DNA from: Amycolatopsis bullii
GTDB taxonomy: Bacteria; Actinomycetota; Actinomycetes; Mycobacteriales; Pseudonocardiaceae
DNA: 64,000 nt
Direction: 5' to 3'
NCBI RefSeq assembly: GCF_014654205.1
Contig: NZ_BNAW01000043.1
Coordinates: 19,498 to 83,497 of the forward strand
Shown here one piece after another: positions 16,140-25,242 of the stretch. Positions within the stretch are counted from its first letter, which is position 1. Each line of letters begins with the position of its first letter. Under the pieces are notes generated by a model. The model was not told the origin of the DNA. It did not search any database and saw only the letters and a program-made list of their open reading frames with translations. A program made the position numbers and the translations under genes.

Positions 16140-16781
16140 TCAGCGGCCCAGGTAGGTCAACACCGCACGGACGCGGCGGTGTTCCTCGGCGCTGGCTTCG
16201 AGCCCGAGCTTCGAGAAGATGTTCCCGATGTGCTTCTCCACGGCGCCGTGCGAAACCACCAGGGAGTTCGCGATCGCCGTGTTGGACAGGCCCTGCGCCA
16301 TCAGGCCCAGGACCTCGGACTCGCGAGCGGTCAGCGCGTCCAGCGGGTTGCGCCGGCCGCGGGCCATCAGCTGGGCGATCACGTCCGGGTCGATCGCCGT
16401 ACCGCCGCCCGCCACCCGGCGGACCGCGTCCAGGAAGTCCGCGACGTCCGCCACGCGCTCCTTCAGCAGGTAGCCGACGCCGCCGGCGCCGCCCGAGAGC
16501 AGCTCCACCGCGTAGGACTCCTCGACGTACTGCGACAGCACCAGCACCGGCAGCCCGGGGATCTCCTTGCGCGCCGCCAGTGCCGCGCGCAGGCCCTCGT
16601 CGGTAAATGTCGGCGGCATCCGGACGTCGACGATCGCCAGGTCGGGACGGTGTTCCTTGACCGCGCCGAGGAGGTCGTCCCCGTTGTCGACGGCCGCGGC
16701 CGTCTCGATGCCCTCGTCGGCGAGCAGGCGGGTCACCCCGGCCCGCAGCAGCACGGCGTCCTCGGCGATGACTACCCGCAT
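16140..16781 (-). CDS. Two-component response regulator, NarL/LuxR type
   Basis: 213-aa regulator with an N-terminal receiver domain (phosphoacceptor Asp52 in LAIVDVRMPP, acidic pair E7/D8, switch Lys in GYLLKERV) and a C-terminal LuxR helix-turn-helix (LTARESEVLGLMAQGLSNTAIANSL...VEKHIGNIFSKLGL). It is the last gene of a three-gene operon: sensor-domain protein, histidine kinase, regulator. A 39-nt gap separates it from the kinase gene. Target genes are unknown. Confidence 0.95.
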   Translation of the reverse strand: MRVVIAEDAVLLRAGVTRLLADEGIETAAAVDNGDDLLGAVKEHRPDLAIVDVRMPPTFTDEGLRAALAARKEIPGLPVLVLSQYVEESYAVELLSGGAGGVGYLLKERVADVADFLDAVRRVAGGGTAIDPDVIAQLMARGRRNPLDALTARESEVLGLMAQGLSNTAIANSLVVSHGAVEKHIGNIFSKLGLEASAEEHRRVRAVLTYLGR

Positions 16782-16820
16782 CCGGCCCCCAGGTTCGTGG
16801 ATGAACGGGGTCCAGACTAT

Positions 16821-17954
16821 TCACCACTGGCAGGGCAGGTCCGCCCGGATCACGGTCGGCCCGCCGACCGGGCTGACCACGGTGATCACGCCGTCGATCG
16901 TCGCGGCGCGGTCGGCCAGGCCGGCCAGCCCGCCGCCGGGACGCACCTCCGCGCCGCCGTGACCGTTGTCGGTGATCTCGACGACCACGTGGTCGTCGGT
17001 CCGCCAGACCTTCACGCCCGCTTCGGTCGCTCCGGAGTGCTTCGCGATGTTCGTCAGGGTCTCGCCGACGATGAAGTACGCCGTCGTCTCCACCGCGGCC
17101 GGCGGACGCGGGTCGACGTCCACCGAGACGTCCACCGGGATCGGCGACTTCGCCGCCTGCGCCGACAGCGCCGCGTCCAGCCCCCGGTCGCCCAGAACGG
17201 CCGGGTAGATGCCGCGCGCCAGGTCCCGCAGCTCCGACACGGCGAGCTTCGCGTCCAGGTGCGCCTCGTCGATCAGGTCCCGCACCGCCTGCGGATCCTG
17301 GTCGAACTTCGACTTCGCCCGTCCGAGGCTCATCGCCACGGCCACCAGCCGCTGCTGCGCGCCGTCGTGCAGGTCACGCTCGATGCGGCGGCGTTCGGCT
17401 TCGGCCGCGTCGACCCCGCGGGCCCGGGACGCCTGCAGCCGCTGCGCCTTCTGCTCCAGCCGTTTCGTGCGGTCCGGCCCCAGCAGCGCCAGCGCCAGCT
17501 CACCGTGCAGCCAGCCCAGCCACGGCGTCACCCAGATCGCCATCGGCAGCAGCACGATCGACGCCAGCGCGATCCCGAGCTCCACGCAGGCCAGCGGGAA
17601 CGCCGCCATGAGGTACGCCAGGTCCCGCCACGTCGTCGGATCGCTCAGCCGGGTGACCCACCGGCGCAGCAGCGGCTGCCCCTCTTCGTACGGCCGCCGC
17701 TGCACCGGCGGTAGCGGCACGTTCAGCATCCGGGCCGCCCAGCCCCGCTCGCGGTCGCCGGACCAGCGGACGAAGCTCGTCGTCGCCAGCAGGATCGGGA
17801 ACCCGACCCAGATCACCGCCGTCGAGACCCCCACCGCGATGCCGACCACGATCAGCACGAACTGCACGAGCCGGAAGACGAAGCTGACGATCATGTAGAG
17901 GATCGTCCGGGCCGGGTGCGGCCGCGGGTGGTCCAGCTGCTGAGCCTCGGTCAT
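16821..17954 (-). CDS. Sensor histidine kinase (HisKA_3 type)
   Basis: 377-aa membrane kinase. The N-terminal sensor part has two hydrophobic hairpins (about 22-60 and 115-160) typical of the putative sensor domain PF13796. The dimerisation helix carries His196 in ERRRIERDLHDGAQQRL, and the HATPase domain follows with N-box ETLTNIAKHS and G-box VEITDNGHGG. The start at 17954 overlaps the stop of the upstream sensor protein (ATGA), so the two are translationally coupled. It phosphorylates the regulator encoded next. The signal is unknown. Confidence 0.93.
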   Translation of the reverse strand: MTEAQQLDHPRPHPARTILYMIVSFVFRLVQFVLIVVGIAVGVSTAVIWVGFPILLATTSFVRWSGDRERGWAARMLNVPLPPVQRRPYEEGQPLLRRWVTRLSDPTTWRDLAYLMAAFPLACVELGIALASIVLLPMAIWVTPWLGWLHGELALALLGPDRTKRLEQKAQRLQASRARGVDAAEAERRRIERDLHDGAQQRLVAVAMSLGRAKSKFDQDPQAVRDLIDEAHLDAKLAVSELRDLARGIYPAVLGDRGLDAALSAQAAKSPIPVDVSVDVDPRPPAAVETTAYFIVGETLTNIAKHSGATEAGVKVWRTDDHVVVEITDNGHGGAEVRPGGGLAGLADRAATIDGVITVVSPVGGPTVIRADLPCQW

Positions 17955-18625
17955 CCCGCCACCAGGTTCTTCTCTTCCGCGTCTTCCCACCAGCGCTCCA
18001 TCCGGCGGCGCTGCGCCACCGTCGGCCCCAGCAGCGCCTCCGCCAGCCGGGCGTGCGTGCCCGCCAGCGCCTTGGTCAGCGCCACCGACAACGCGACGAA
18101 CAACACCCCGAGCGCCGCCCACGGTAGCGCCTCGACGGTGGAGTCCACGGTCAGCCACGGCACGTCCCAGGACGGGAAGCGGTACTCCCCGCCCGGTAGC
18201 CACCGGAAGTACACCGGCAGGCCCACGAGCGCCAGGCTCGTCGCCCAGAACGTCGTCACCAGCACGAACTCGACCAGGCCCACCGGGAACAACAGCGCAA
18301 AGTAGGTGAGGTCCCGCCAGGTCGACGGGTCCTTCAGCCGCCCCTTCCACCGCGCGGCCTGCTTGCCGGCGGGCAGCGGCAGGTAAGGGAGGTCGATGTG
18401 GCGGTCCAGCAGCGCGTAGACCCGCGCCCGCTCCAGCCGCCCAGCCCCCCGCACGGCGAGCACGACGAAGGCGAGCAGGCCCACCCCGACCCACACCACG
18501 GCGGTCCCCGCCCCGGCCGAGACGAACGCCGTGAGGAAGACGAACGCCAGCACTCCCAGTGGCAGGTTCATCAGCAAGAACACCGCCGAACCACCGAACG
18601 GCGGATCCCGCCTCTCGCTCACCAT
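17951..18625 (-). CDS. Sensor-domain membrane protein of the two-component operon
   Basis: 224-aa membrane protein whose segments and motif DPSTWRDLTYFALLFPVGLVEF closely parallel the sensor half of the downstream kinase (DPTTWRDLAYLMAAFPLACVEL), so it looks like a stand-alone duplicate of that sensor domain without a kinase core. Four hydrophobic segments lie around 16-55 and 110-190. The start at 18625 is supported by AAAGGAG 7 nt upstream. It probably modulates or forms heteromers with the kinase. Confidence 0.85.
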   Translation of the reverse strand: MVSERRDPPFGGSAVFLLMNLPLGVLAFVFLTAFVSAGAGTAVVWVGVGLLAFVVLAVRGAGRLERARVYALLDRHIDLPYLPLPAGKQAARWKGRLKDPSTWRDLTYFALLFPVGLVEFVLVTTFWATSLALVGLPVYFRWLPGGEYRFPSWDVPWLTVDSTVEALPWAALGVLFVALSVALTKALAGTHARLAEALLGPTVAQRRRMERWWEDAEEKNLVAG

Positions 18626-18750
18626 GACCGCACTCCTTTCCACGGCTCCCAGCATCGCGGCTCGCCGCTTCGCGGGACATGGTGTGAGCGGGCATCCCGG
18701 CGGTAGGGCTGGCCCCACCCCACCCGGACTAAAGCAGTGGCGCCGGGCGT

Positions 18751-18756
18751 TATGAT
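18751..18756 (+). promoter_or_regulatory. -10 box of ssrA
   Basis: TATGAT, a good -10 hexamer, lies 21 nt before the mature tmRNA 5' end. No convincing -35 is visible. Confidence 0.5.
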
Positions 18757-18777
18757 GAACAGGTTGTGTCCCGACAA

Positions 18778-19142
18778 GGGGGTGAACGGTTTCGACTTTG
18801 GACGTTGAGTCAGGGGAAGCGTGCCGGTGCAGGCGAGAGACCACCGTAAGCGTCATCGCAAACCAATAAGCGCCGACTCCAGTCAGCGCGAGTTCGCCCT
18901 CGCCGCCTGAGCGAGTGCGACTCTGTCGGCCCGGGTTCGCCTCCGGCCCGGGTACCGGCATCAGCTAGGAGGCTCAGCGGCTGTCCCGGCCACGGGGAAC
19001 AGTCGTGAAGCAAACAGTGGCTGGGCTCGTCACCTCAGCTTGTTCGCGTGATTGAGGGAGCCGAGTAGAGACGCAGCGGACTGCGCACGGAGAAGCCCTG
19101 TCGAGACGCCAGAGGACCCGGGTTCAATTCCCGGCACCTCCA
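18778..19142 (+). ncRNA. ssrA: tmRNA (transfer-messenger RNA)
   Basis: The 365-nt RNA that rescues stalled ribosomes with SmpB. The 5' end GGGGGTG pairs with the 3' CACCTCC to form the acceptor stem; the T-arm GACCCGGGTTCAATTCCCGG and the A discriminator are present; CCA is not encoded. The tag reading frame starts at the resume codon GCC (18872) and encodes ADSSQREFALAA, then TGA (18908-18910). The ALAA end is the degradation signal for ClpXP-type proteases. The tag differs slightly from mycobacterial ADSHQRDYALAA. Confidence 0.96.
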
Positions 19143-19154
19143 CCGACACTTCGC

Positions 19155-19196
19155 GGAAGGCCCACGCCCCTTCGGGGCTGGGCCTTCCTTCGTTTT
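19155..19196 (+). terminator. Terminator of ssrA
   Basis: GGAAGGCCCA...GCCCC pairs with GGGGC...TGGGCCTTCC around a TTCG tetraloop and is followed by TTCGTTTT. Confidence 0.9.
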
Positions 19197-19208
19197 GCCG
19201 TATCTTTT

Positions 19209-19302
19209 GAGGGTCGAACCCCCAAACCCCCGCCAAGGGGGCTTCGCCCCCCTGGCCCCCCCGGGTGGATGCGTTCGCGGGTGAGCCAGACGGGGTTTGC
19301 TA
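19209..19302. repeat. Palindromic dispersed element, copy 2
   Basis: GAGGGTCGAACCCCCAAACCCCCGCC followed by AAGGGGGCTTCGCCCCCCTGG repeats the order of blocks seen at 6818, and continues CCGGGTGGATGCGTTCGCGGGTGAGCCAGACGGGG. The latter part recurs again at 19721. Confidence 0.6.
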
Positions 19303-19920
19303 CCGGCTCGCTGATCTCTGCCCGGCCGGGCAGTTCTGTGCCCGGCCGGGCCGGGCAGACCTGGCCTGGTCAGTCACGCCCGGGCGTAGCCCGCTTTTCG
19401 GGCGCCGGGCGTAACGGCAGGCTGCAGGCTGACGGCTGACCGGCACCCCGCCCAGACCTCCCCCCGCCCCGATCAGAAGCCGGAACACGGCCGGTAGTGC
19501 CGGGTCAAGGCACGCTTTCCCGCCTTGACGCGGTGCTGCCGGCCGTAGTCACAATCGGGCTTCGGGGTGGTGGGCCCCGAGGTGACTGCCTGGCCGAGGC
19601 GCCTCGGCGGTGTCCGGGTCAGTCATGCGCAGGCCAGTCAGCCGCGCCTTCGGGCGGAGTCCGGTCGGCGGACCGCGCTTCCACCACGGCACACCGCACC
19701 GGCAATCGAGTCCGCCGGACCCCTGGCTGGACCCCCGGGTGGTTGCGTCGGGGGTGGCCGGACGGGGTGTTCATCCCTGGTGGTGATGGGGTGCTCAGCT
19801 GGGGGTTCGAGGTCTACTCGGGGTGGTGATGGGGGCCACTTGTGAGTGAAATTCCTGTAAGTGTCATGCTGGGGGTCCGACCATGGCCCCGCACCCGTGG
19901 GGCCGGAAGTAGGTGGCCAG
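19303..19920. other. Noncoding region downstream of ssrA, rich in palindromes
   Basis: Over 600 bp without a convincing gene. It contains the perfect palindrome CTGCCCGGCCGGGCAG (19318-19333), a second GCCCGGCCGGGC just after it, and a third partial copy of the dispersed element (19721-19772). Short open frames on both strands lack ribosome-binding sites and normal codon bias. The 3' end of tmRNA genes is a common phage or island attachment site, but I find no repeat of the tmRNA 3' sequence here. Confidence 0.5.
19721..19772. repeat. Partial copy 3 of the dispersed element
   Basis: CCCTGGCTGGACCCCCGGGTGGTTGCGTCGG and GGCCGGACGGGG resemble the 3' half of the copy at 19209 in the same orientation. 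Confidence 0.45.
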
Positions 19921-20133
19921 ATGACCTGGGCCCGACGCAGTGGCAGCTCTCTTGCCAACGACGAAGACAGCCGGATGGGTGTGATCCGGGCCGAAGAAGC
20001 CGTCCGGCTCGGTGAACAGAACGATCGGGCCGTCCTCACCGTCGCCGGGCACTCGTCCGACTCGCGGGACTGTGCCGAACTGCTCGCCATGCTCGGGCTC
20101 GACGCCGGACGGCGGCGGCACCGGACCGCCTGA
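19921..20133 (+). CDS. Small hypothetical protein (about 70 aa)
   Basis: Open frame MTWARRSGSSLANDEDSRMG... ending DSRDCAELLAMLGLDAGRRRHRTA. The C-terminal block CAELLAMLGL resembles short conserved actinobacterial proteins of unknown function, and the last 50 residues have normal actinobacterial codon use, unlike the upstream DNA. ATG 19921 and ATG 19975 (MGVIRAEEAVRL) are alternative starts. Its TGA is immediately followed by the stop of the convergent diguanylate cyclase gene with no gap. Moderately confident that it is expressed. Confidence 0.5.
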   Translation: MTWARRSGSSLANDEDSRMGVIRAEEAVRLGEQNDRAVLTVAGHSSDSRDCAELLAMLGLDAGRRRHRTA

Positions 20134-21432
20134 TCACACCAGGTCCGCCACGTGGACCACCTTGTTCCGGCCGGTCGCTTTCGCGTGGTAGAGCGCGGTG
20201 TCCGCCGCGTCCAGCAGACGCTGCAATGACGTCCCGGCCGTCGGGTACACCGCGATGCCGATCGAGACCGTCAGGCCCGTGATCGAAAGGCGGCCCGCCG
20301 GGACCTGCAGGGCGCTGATCGCCCGGCGGATGCGCTCGGCCACCGCTCCGATGTCCGGCTGGGTGATGCCCGGCAGCAGCACCACGAACTCTTCACCGCC
20401 GAAGCGGCCCACCGCGTCGCCGCGGCCGCGGACCGCCGAGATGATCGACTGGGCCACCGCCTTCAGGACCGCGTCGCCCGCCAGGTGGCCGTACGTGTCG
20501 TTCACCTGCTTGAAGTGGTCGAGGTCCAGCATCAGCAGCCCGAACGTGCCGCCCTGGCGGGCGGTGGCCGCCAAGGTGCGCTTCGCCAGCGCGTGCCAGC
20601 CGCTCGTGTTGTACAGGCCCGTCTTCTCGTCGCGGTGGGCCGCCACCTCCAGCTGCCTCACCAGCACCGTGCGGTGCAACAGCAGCAACGGCGGGAACAC
20701 CAGCACCACCAGGCCCGGCAACGTCGCCAGCGCCATCGCGTTCAAGGCACCCAGGCAGAGCGTCGCCACCTCGAGGCCGTTGTCCGACCACGTGCCGAAG
20801 AGGGCCTCCGGCGTCCGGCCGACTTCGCGGCGCGCCGGGAGGACCAGGAGGGCGTTCACCGCGAAGAACGTCACTCCCGCGGCCGCGATCGCGAACGTGC
20901 CCGCCCAGCTGTGGGTCAGCGCCGCGCGGACGTCGGGGAAACCCGAAACCCGCAGCACCGACTGGGCCGCGTAACACGACAGCACGATGATCGCCGCGTT
21001 GCTGACCGTGCGGGAGACCGGGACCCGCTGCAGGCGGTACCAGCTGCGGATCGCCAGGTGCGCGTACAAGCCGGCGACCAGGACCGCCAGCAGGAGCGGC
21101 GGCAGCAGCAGCACCCCGGCGAACGTCCAGACCGACGTCATGTTGATGTGCGGGGTCCCCGACACGCGACGGCGGATCCGCTCCACGCGCCGTCCCGTCT
21201 CCGACTGCACCACCCCGAGCACCAGCAGCACCACCAGGATCGACACCGTCCGGCGGTCCACCGCGATCGGCGACGGGCGCAGCGTCAGCACCACCGCCAC
21301 CACTTCGCTGGCCAGGCAGTAGACGACCACCCGCGGCCCCTGCCGCCACAGCACCCAGTGCCGCGGTGCCACGAGGACGTCACGAATGTGCGGCCCAGTG
21401 CGCGGAATCCCGCCGCCGGTCCGCATACTCAT
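20134..21432 (-). CDS. Membrane diguanylate cyclase (GGDEF domain)
   Basis: 432-aa protein with about six to seven N-terminal membrane segments (residues about 30-260, MASE-like) and a C-terminal GGDEF domain that makes cyclic di-GMP from two GTP. The active-site motif is intact as GGEEF, preceded by LLMLDLDHFKQVNDTYGHLAGD, which carries the metal and guanine-binding residues. The usual RxxD inhibitory site is not intact: the segment before the active site reads RGRGDAVGRFGGEEF, with Gly in place of the key Arg. ATG at 21432 is preferred over the longer open frame. Confidence 0.9.
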   Translation of the reverse strand: MSMRTGGGIPRTGPHIRDVLVAPRHWVLWRQGPRVVVYCLASEVVAVVLTLRPSPIAVDRRTVSILVVLLVLGVVQSETGRRVERIRRRVSGTPHINMTSVWTFAGVLLLPPLLLAVLVAGLYAHLAIRSWYRLQRVPVSRTVSNAAIIVLSCYAAQSVLRVSGFPDVRAALTHSWAGTFAIAAAGVTFFAVNALLVLPARREVGRTPEALFGTWSDNGLEVATLCLGALNAMALATLPGLVVLVFPPLLLLHRTVLVRQLEVAAHRDEKTGLYNTSGWHALAKRTLAATARQGGTFGLLMLDLDHFKQVNDTYGHLAGDAVLKAVAQSIISAVRGRGDAVGRFGGEEFVVLLPGITQPDIGAVAERIRRAISALQVPAGRLSITGLTVSIGIAVYPTAGTSLQRLLDAADTALYHAKATGRNKVVHVADLV

Positions 21433-21511
21433 GGTGTCCGGCCGGTGACGGAACCGGTGCGGCCCGAGGTCGTGAAGGGAGGCGCACCATGTGCGGACGC
21501 GACAACTGAGG

Positions 21512-22729
21512 TCATCGGTCCTCCACCCCGACCCGGCGCCACGCCCTCGCGATCGGCACGGCCACCGCGGCACCCGCCGCCCCGGCCACGGCGATGGTGT
21601 GCGCCGGGCCCAGCACGTCGGCCAGCCCGCCCGCCACGGCCGCCCCGACCCCCTGCACGGTGATCAGGCCCGCCGAGTTCACCCCGGCGCACTGCGCGCG
21701 GTGCTCGTCGGGCACCCGCCGCATGAACGACACCGTCCCGGTGATGTTGTAGCCCGTGGCCAGCAACCCGGACGCCGCGAGCAGCACCACCGACACGACC
21801 AGGCCGGGCCGGCACGCGAATACCACCAGGGGCAGCCCCGCCGCGATCCCCAGCAGCCCGAGCACGCGCAGCTGCGCCCGCTCCGGGATCCACTTGCCGA
21901 ACACGACGCCGCCGAGCACGCTGCCCGCCGGGTCCGCCGCCATCAGCAGCCCCACCAGCGTCGCGCCCGCGCCGATCCCGGCCGCGTACGGCGCGGCCAG
22001 CGCCTCCGGGACGACGTAGAACCCGGCCAGCCAGTTGAGCGCCACCAGCGTCCGCAGGGCCGGGTCGCGCCAGATCAGCCGGATGCCCGCGCCGGTCGTG
22101 GCCAGCCACGCGGGCCGGACCGCCTGGGCGCCCGCCGCCCGCCGCCGGACGCCGGTGACCAGGAACAACGCCGAAAGCAGGAAGGTCGCCGCGTCCAGCG
22201 CCAGTGCCGCGGACGGGGTGAGCGAGGCGATCAGCGCGCCGCCGCCGGCGAACCCGGCCAGCTGCGCGCCCTGCATGGTCACGTTCCGCAGGACCATCCC
22301 GACCAGGTACCGCTCGCCTTCGAGGACCGACGGCAGCAGGGCCTGCTGCGCCGCCTTGAACGGCCCGCCGAGCGCCGTCATCACCGCAACCAGTACGCAC
22401 AGCACCCACAGCGGGACGCCGGGGATCGCGATGCCCGCGACCAGCGCGGCCCGCGCCAGGTCGGCGGCGACCATCACGTCCCGCCGCGGCCACCGGTCGC
22501 CCGCACCGGCCAGCAGGATGCCGCCGAGCAGCGAGGGGACGTACGTCAGGGCGTAGGTCAGGCCGGTCAGCGCGGCCGATGACGTGCGCTGGAAGACGAG
22601 GACCGCGAGCGCGACGCGGGCGAGCTGGTCGCCGCAGACCGACAGCAGCTCGGCGGTCCACATCGCCCGGAACTCGGCGACGGCGAGCACCGCGCCGAAA
22701 CCGACCTTCTCCACGCGTGCGTCATCCAT
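21512..22729 (-). CDS. MFS transporter (drug/metabolite exporter type)
   Basis: 405-aa protein with about 12 hydrophobic segments and MFS loop motif AGAGDRWPRRDVMVAADLARA between segments 2 and 3, resembling the enterobactin-exporter-like or macrolide-efflux branch of actinobacterial MFS proteins. The N-terminus MDDARVEKVGFGAVLAVAEFRAMW is typical. Same strand as the IclR gene upstream (121-bp gap), so it may be co-regulated, but the substrate is not identifiable. Confidence 0.88.
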   Translation of the reverse strand: MDDARVEKVGFGAVLAVAEFRAMWTAELLSVCGDQLARVALAVLVFQRTSSAALTGLTYALTYVPSLLGGILLAGAGDRWPRRDVMVAADLARAALVAGIAIPGVPLWVLCVLVAVMTALGGPFKAAQQALLPSVLEGERYLVGMVLRNVTMQGAQLAGFAGGGALIASLTPSAALALDAATFLLSALFLVTGVRRRAAGAQAVRPAWLATTGAGIRLIWRDPALRTLVALNWLAGFYVVPEALAAPYAAGIGAGATLVGLLMAADPAGSVLGGVVFGKWIPERAQLRVLGLLGIAAGLPLVVFACRPGLVVSVVLLAASGLLATGYNITGTVSFMRRVPDEHRAQCAGVNSAGLITVQGVGAAVAGGLADVLGPAHTIAVAGAAGAAVAVPIARAWRRVGVEDR

Positions 22730-22850
22730 CGGTGCCCCTCGAAACCGCAGCTCCAGCCACGGTAATCACCCACCGGAGTGGAATCGAGCCGTTCGGTGAC
22801 AGTTGCCCCGTTCGCAGCAGCCGTGGCGCCCGGACGGCCCGCGACGGCCG

Positions 22851-23633
22851 TCAGGCCGGGTGGCCGCCGATGCGGGTGGTCAGCTCGGCCGCCGTCGCCG
22901 CCACTTCGGCGGCGAGGTCCGGCCACGTCTCGGCGCACGGCTCCGCCGCGCAGTGGTGGCGCAGGGTGACGCTGATCGCGGCCAGCGGGCGGGCGCCGTG
23001 GTCGAAGACCGGGCAGGCCACCGACGCGAAGCCGTCGGTGACGTGACCGTCCTCGACCGCCCAGCCGAGCCGGCGTTCCGCGGCGAGGGTGCGGCGCAGC
23101 TCGGCCAGCGTGTGCGGGCCGCGGCCGGTGCGGAGCACGAACGCCGCCGCCGAGGGGAACAGCGCGCGGACGTGCGGGGCGGGCAGGTGCCGCAGGATCG
23201 CCCGGCCGGACGCGGTCAGCTGCGCCGGCAGCCGGACCCCGACCTCGGTCACCAGCGTCTCCGGCCGGGCCGGGCGTTCCTTGATCAGGTACAGCGACTC
23301 GTTGCCGTGCAGGACGCCGAGGTGGGCGGTGTGCCCGACGCGGTCGACGAGCTTGCGCAGCAACGGCCCGGCCAGGCGTTCCAGCGGGTCGTGGCGCAGG
23401 TAGGCCGACCCCAGCTCGAAGGCGGCGATGCCCAGGCCGTAGCGGCGTTCCGCGGGCAGGTGCACGACGAAACCGGCCGCTTCGAGCTCGTTGAGCAGGT
23501 GGTAGGTGGTCGAGCGGGGGAGCTTCGCCTCACGCGCGATGGCCGCCGCGGTGACCGGGCCCGGGCGCGTGGCCAGCAGGCGCAGCACCGCCAGCCCGCG
23601 GCGCAGCGCGGGGACCTCGCTGCTGTCGCCCAT
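22851..23633 (-). CDS. IclR family regulator, probable hut operon repressor
   Basis: 260-aa regulator. The N-terminal winged helix is clear (GLAVLRLLATRPGPVTAAAIAREAKLPRSTTYHLLNELEAAGFV) and is followed by the IclR effector-binding domain, with motifs GHTAHLGVLHG and LTASGRAILRHL. It is divergent from hutH with an 83-bp intergenic region that contains a clean GTCTGG-N4-CCAGAC palindrome, so it very likely controls histidine degradation, probably responding to urocanate or histidine. The assignment to hut is from context. Confidence 0.88.
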   Translation of the reverse strand: MGDSSEVPALRRGLAVLRLLATRPGPVTAAAIAREAKLPRSTTYHLLNELEAAGFVVHLPAERRYGLGIAAFELGSAYLRHDPLERLAGPLLRKLVDRVGHTAHLGVLHGNESLYLIKERPARPETLVTEVGVRLPAQLTASGRAILRHLPAPHVRALFPSAAAFVLRTGRGPHTLAELRRTLAAERRLGWAVEDGHVTDGFASVACPVFDHGARPLAAISVTLRHHCAAEPCAETWPDLAAEVAATAAELTTRIGGHPA

Positions 23634-23646
23634 GCCCCGAGCCTAC

Positions 23647-23662
23647 GTCTGGGATACCAGAC
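23647..23662. promoter_or_regulatory. Probable IclR operator in the hut intergenic region
   Basis: GTCTGGGATACCAGAC: 6-bp arms GTCTGG/CCAGAC around GATA, 13 bp from the IclR start codon and 54 bp from the hutH ATG. A second smaller inverted repeat, GTGGG-GTGT-CCCAC, follows at 23674-23687. Confidence 0.6.
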
Positions 23663-23716
23663 AAAACCACTCCGTGGGGTGTCCCACCAGCGATTCCGAA
23701 GGGGTCCAATGAGCCC

Positions 23717-25242
23717 ATGCCGGAAAAAGTGTTCCTGGGCCCGGAACCACTGACCGCCGCCCAGGTCGTCGACGTCGTTCGCGGGTACGCGCCCGTCGGG
23801 CTCACGGACGCCGCCGAGAAGAACCTCGCCGCGACCCGCCAGCACATCGAGAACCTCGCCCACGCCGTCACGCCCACCTACGGCGTCTCGACCGGTTTCG
23901 GCGCGCTTGCCACCCGGCACATCCCGGTCGAGAGCCGGACCGCGCTGCAGCGGAGCCTGATCCGCTCGCACGCCGCCGGCGCCGGACCCGCCGTGGAGCC
24001 CGAGGTCGTCCGCGCGCTGATGCTGCTGCGCCTGCGGACCCTGGCCAGCGGCTACACCGGCGTCCGGCCGGGCACCGCGCAAACGCTTGCGGCCCTGCTC
24101 AACGCCGACATCACCCCGGTCGTCCACGAGTACGGCTCGCTCGGCTGCTCCGGCGATCTCGCGCCCCTGGCCGCCGTCGCGCTCGCGCTCATGGGCGAGG
24201 GTGAAGTGACGTACCGCGGCGACGTCATGAACGCGGCAGAAGCGCTGAAGCACGCCGGGATCGAGCCGGTCGTCCTCGCCGAGAAGGAAGGCCTCGCGCT
24301 CACCAACGGCACCGACGGCATGCTCGGGATGCTCCTGCTCGCCGCCGCCGACCTGCACAAGCTGTTCGACATCGCCGACCTCACCGCCGCGATGAGCGTC
24401 GAGGCCCTGCTCGGCACCGACCGCGCGTTCGCCGCCGACCTCCAGGCCCTGCGCCCGCACCCCGGGCAGGCGAAGTCCGCGGCCCGGATGTGGCAGGCGC
24501 TGCAGGGTTCGAAGATCGTCGAGAGCCACCGCGGCCCGGACTGCAACCGCGTCCAGGACGCCTATTCGCTGCGCTGCGCCCCGCAGGTGCACGGCGCCGC
24601 GCGCGACAGCCTGGCCCACGCCGAACTCGTCGGCGAGCGCGAGCTGATGTCCGCCGTGGACAATCCCGTCGTCCTCGCCGACGGCCGGGTCGAGTCCAAC
24701 GGCAACTTCCACGGCGCGCCCGTCGCCTACGTCCTCGACTTCCTGGCCATCCCGATCGCCGACGTCGCCAGCATCGCCGAGCGCCGCACCGACCGGATGC
24801 TCGACAAGGAGCGTTCGCACGGCCTGCCGCCGTTCCTCGCCGACGACCCCGGCGTCGACTCCGGCCACATGATCGCCCAGTACACCCAGGCCGCCGTGGT
24901 CAGCGAGCTCAAGCGGCTCGCGGTCCCGGCGTCGGTCGACTCGATCCCGAGCAGCGCCATGCAGGAGGACCACGTCTCCATGGGCTGGTCGGCCGCGCGG
25001 AAGCTGCGCAAGGCCGTCGACGGCCTGACCACCGTCCTCGCCATCGAGCTGCTGACGGCGGCCCGGGCGCTGGACTTCCGGGCGCCGCTGGAGCCGTCGC
25101 CGGTCACCGGACGCGTCCGGGATCTCTTGCGTACCAAGGTGAACGGCCCCGGTCCCGACCGCCACCTGGCGCCCGAGATCGCGGCCGCCGAAGAACTCGT
25201 CCGCTCCGGCGCCGTCCTCGACGCCGCCCGTCTGGAGGTCTG

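Noticed and set aside
19497..19829. 110-aa open frame in the region after the tmRNA
   Set aside because: No ribosome-binding site, poor codon bias, and it runs through the dispersed element copy.
18778..20133. Integrated element at the tmRNA 3' end
   Set aside because: No integrase gene and no repeat of the tmRNA 3' sequence in the window.
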